A stretch of DNA of 6,050 nt from an uncultured Christensenellaceae bacterium. GTDB lineage: Bacteria; Bacillota; Clostridia; Christensenellales; CAG-138. The position numbers were made by a program, and so were the translations under genes. The DNA is taken from the NCBI GenBank assembly GCA_902475645.1, contig CABSAH010000101.1, forward strand, positions 1 through 6,050. The letters are read 5' to 3'. Shown here piece after piece: positions 5,814-6,050 of this stretch (its first letter is position 1; each line of letters starts with the position of its first letter). The notes under the pieces are model-generated. The model was not told the origin of the DNA. It made no database searches and saw nothing but the letters and a program-made list of their open reading frames with translations.

Positions 5814-5842
5814 AGGGACGCAGAAGCGTCCCTGAATTTTTT
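5814..5842 (+). terminator. Rho-independent terminator after the lipoprotein gene
   Basis: AGGGACGC at 5814-5821 pairs perfectly with GCGTCCCT at 5826-5833 around the loop AGAA. After GAA, a run of six T follows at 5837-5842. It lies 60 nt beyond the lipoprotein stop codon, on the coding strand. Confidence 0.9.
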
Positions 5843-5869
5843 GGTAAAGGCGGATGGGGGGGGGAAAAG

Positions 5870-5905
5870 AAGCTTGCAGCTATTTGTCTGTTTCAACCCC
5901 TCAGT
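5870..5905 (+). repeat. Conserved 36-nt repeat head, right copy
   Basis: This matches 89-124 with three substitutions and in the same orientation. It leads directly into hairpin 1 of copy E, which suggests that head plus double hairpin is the complete repeat unit. Confidence 0.75.
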
Positions 5906-5947
5906 CGCCTAACGGCGACAGCTCCCCGTCCGGGGAGCCTTTTGGTT
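5896..5947 (+). repeat. Double-hairpin intergenic repeat, copy E
   Basis: Hairpin 1 pairs GTCGCC at 5904-5909 with GGCGAC at 5914-5919 (loop TAAC). Hairpin 2 pairs GCTCCCC at 5921-5927 with GGGGAGC at 5932-5938 (loop GTCC), followed by CTTTTGG. Both stems differ in sequence from the left-flank copies yet pair without mismatch. The orientation matches transcription leaving the lipoprotein gene. Confidence 0.85.
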
Positions 5948-5960
5948 TGTTCAACCGCCG

Positions 5961-5990
5961 CCCAAAAGCTGTCCCCGCGAGATATTCCCC
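5961..5990. repeat. Chimeric repeat remnant
   Basis: CCAAAAGC resembles the start of a minus-strand family copy. AGCTGTC, the reverse of the linker GACAGCT, follows at once, as if the second hairpin had been deleted. The next 15 nt, CGCGAGATATTCCCC at 5976-5990, recur exactly at 365-379 in the left flank, just beyond the deaminase stop codon. This looks like debris of repeat insertion or rearrangement. Confidence 0.45.
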
Positions 5991-6047
5991 CTCAGACACG
6001 GCTTACGCCGTGCCAGCTCCCCCGCAAGCGGTGGAGCCTTTTGGTTT
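5986..6047 (+). repeat. Double-hairpin intergenic repeat, copy F
   Basis: Hairpin 1 pairs CACGGC at 5997-6002 with GCCGTG at 6007-6012 (loop TTAC). Hairpin 2 pairs 6016-6024 with 6029-6037 with one C/T mismatch around the loop CAAG, and CTTTTGG follows. Linker CCAGCTCC and tail match the other plus-strand copies. The unit or a following one may continue past the window end. Confidence 0.8.
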
Positions 6048-6050
6048 GTG

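Larger units (their letters stand above)
5755..6050. other. Gene-free right flank: terminator, poly-G tract and repeats
   Basis: No gene is visible. In order the stretch holds about 58 bp of unremarkable sequence, the terminator at 5814-5842, a run of nine G at 5856-5864, the 36-nt repeat head at 5870-5905 joined to repeat copy E, a remnant at about 5961-5990, and copy F, which reaches the window edge. Confidence 0.75.

Overview
The window looks like chromosomal DNA of a Gram-positive, probably gut-associated Clostridia-type bacterium (Bacillota). This is inferred from strong AGGAGG-type ribosome binding sites, an NlpC/P60 cell-wall hydrolase with paired PG-binding domains, NrnA-like DHH phosphoesterases, Pro/Thr-rich linkers in exported proteins, heavy ATA (Ile) use in fairly GC-rich DNA, and double-hairpin intergenic repeats of a kind familiar from gut Clostridia. 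No rRNA or unique marker is present, so genus and family cannot be stated.

Layout. Positions 1-393 hold no gene. They carry at least three copies of a double-hairpin repeat in both orientations, plus fragments. On the minus strand, transcribed leftward from about 3053, are a membrane-anchored NlpC/P60 peptidoglycan endopeptidase (3009-1765) and an 8-oxoguanine deaminase of the amidohydrolase superfamily (1764-394). The stop codon of the first directly abuts the ATG of the second. A divergent region of about 235 bp (3010-3244) contains a plausible promoter for each direction and a 7-bp hairpin just ahead of the hydrolase ribosome binding site. On the plus strand are two tandem DHH/DHHA1 phosphoesterase paralogues (3245-4189 and 4191-5171, 1 nt apart). 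A 136-bp gap with a heptamer repeat and a hairpin follows, then a small putative lipoprotein with a PepSY-like C-terminal region (5308-5754) and a clear Rho-independent terminator (5814-5842). Positions 5843-6050 return to the same double-hairpin repeat family.

How the parts relate. The hydrolase acts on the cell wall outside the membrane. The DHH pair most likely removes very short oligonucleotides (nanoRNA, pApA from c-di-AMP) and/or pAp in the cytosol. The deaminase handles oxidised purine base. An oligonucleotide/purine clean-up theme is possible for the DHH and deaminase genes, but they lie in divergent operons and the link is only inference. I do not see a clear new defence or mobile system. 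The most noteworthy points are the repeat family, whose stems change sequence while keeping their pairing, and the side-by-side DHH paralogues, the first of which has departed from the usual motif II surroundings.
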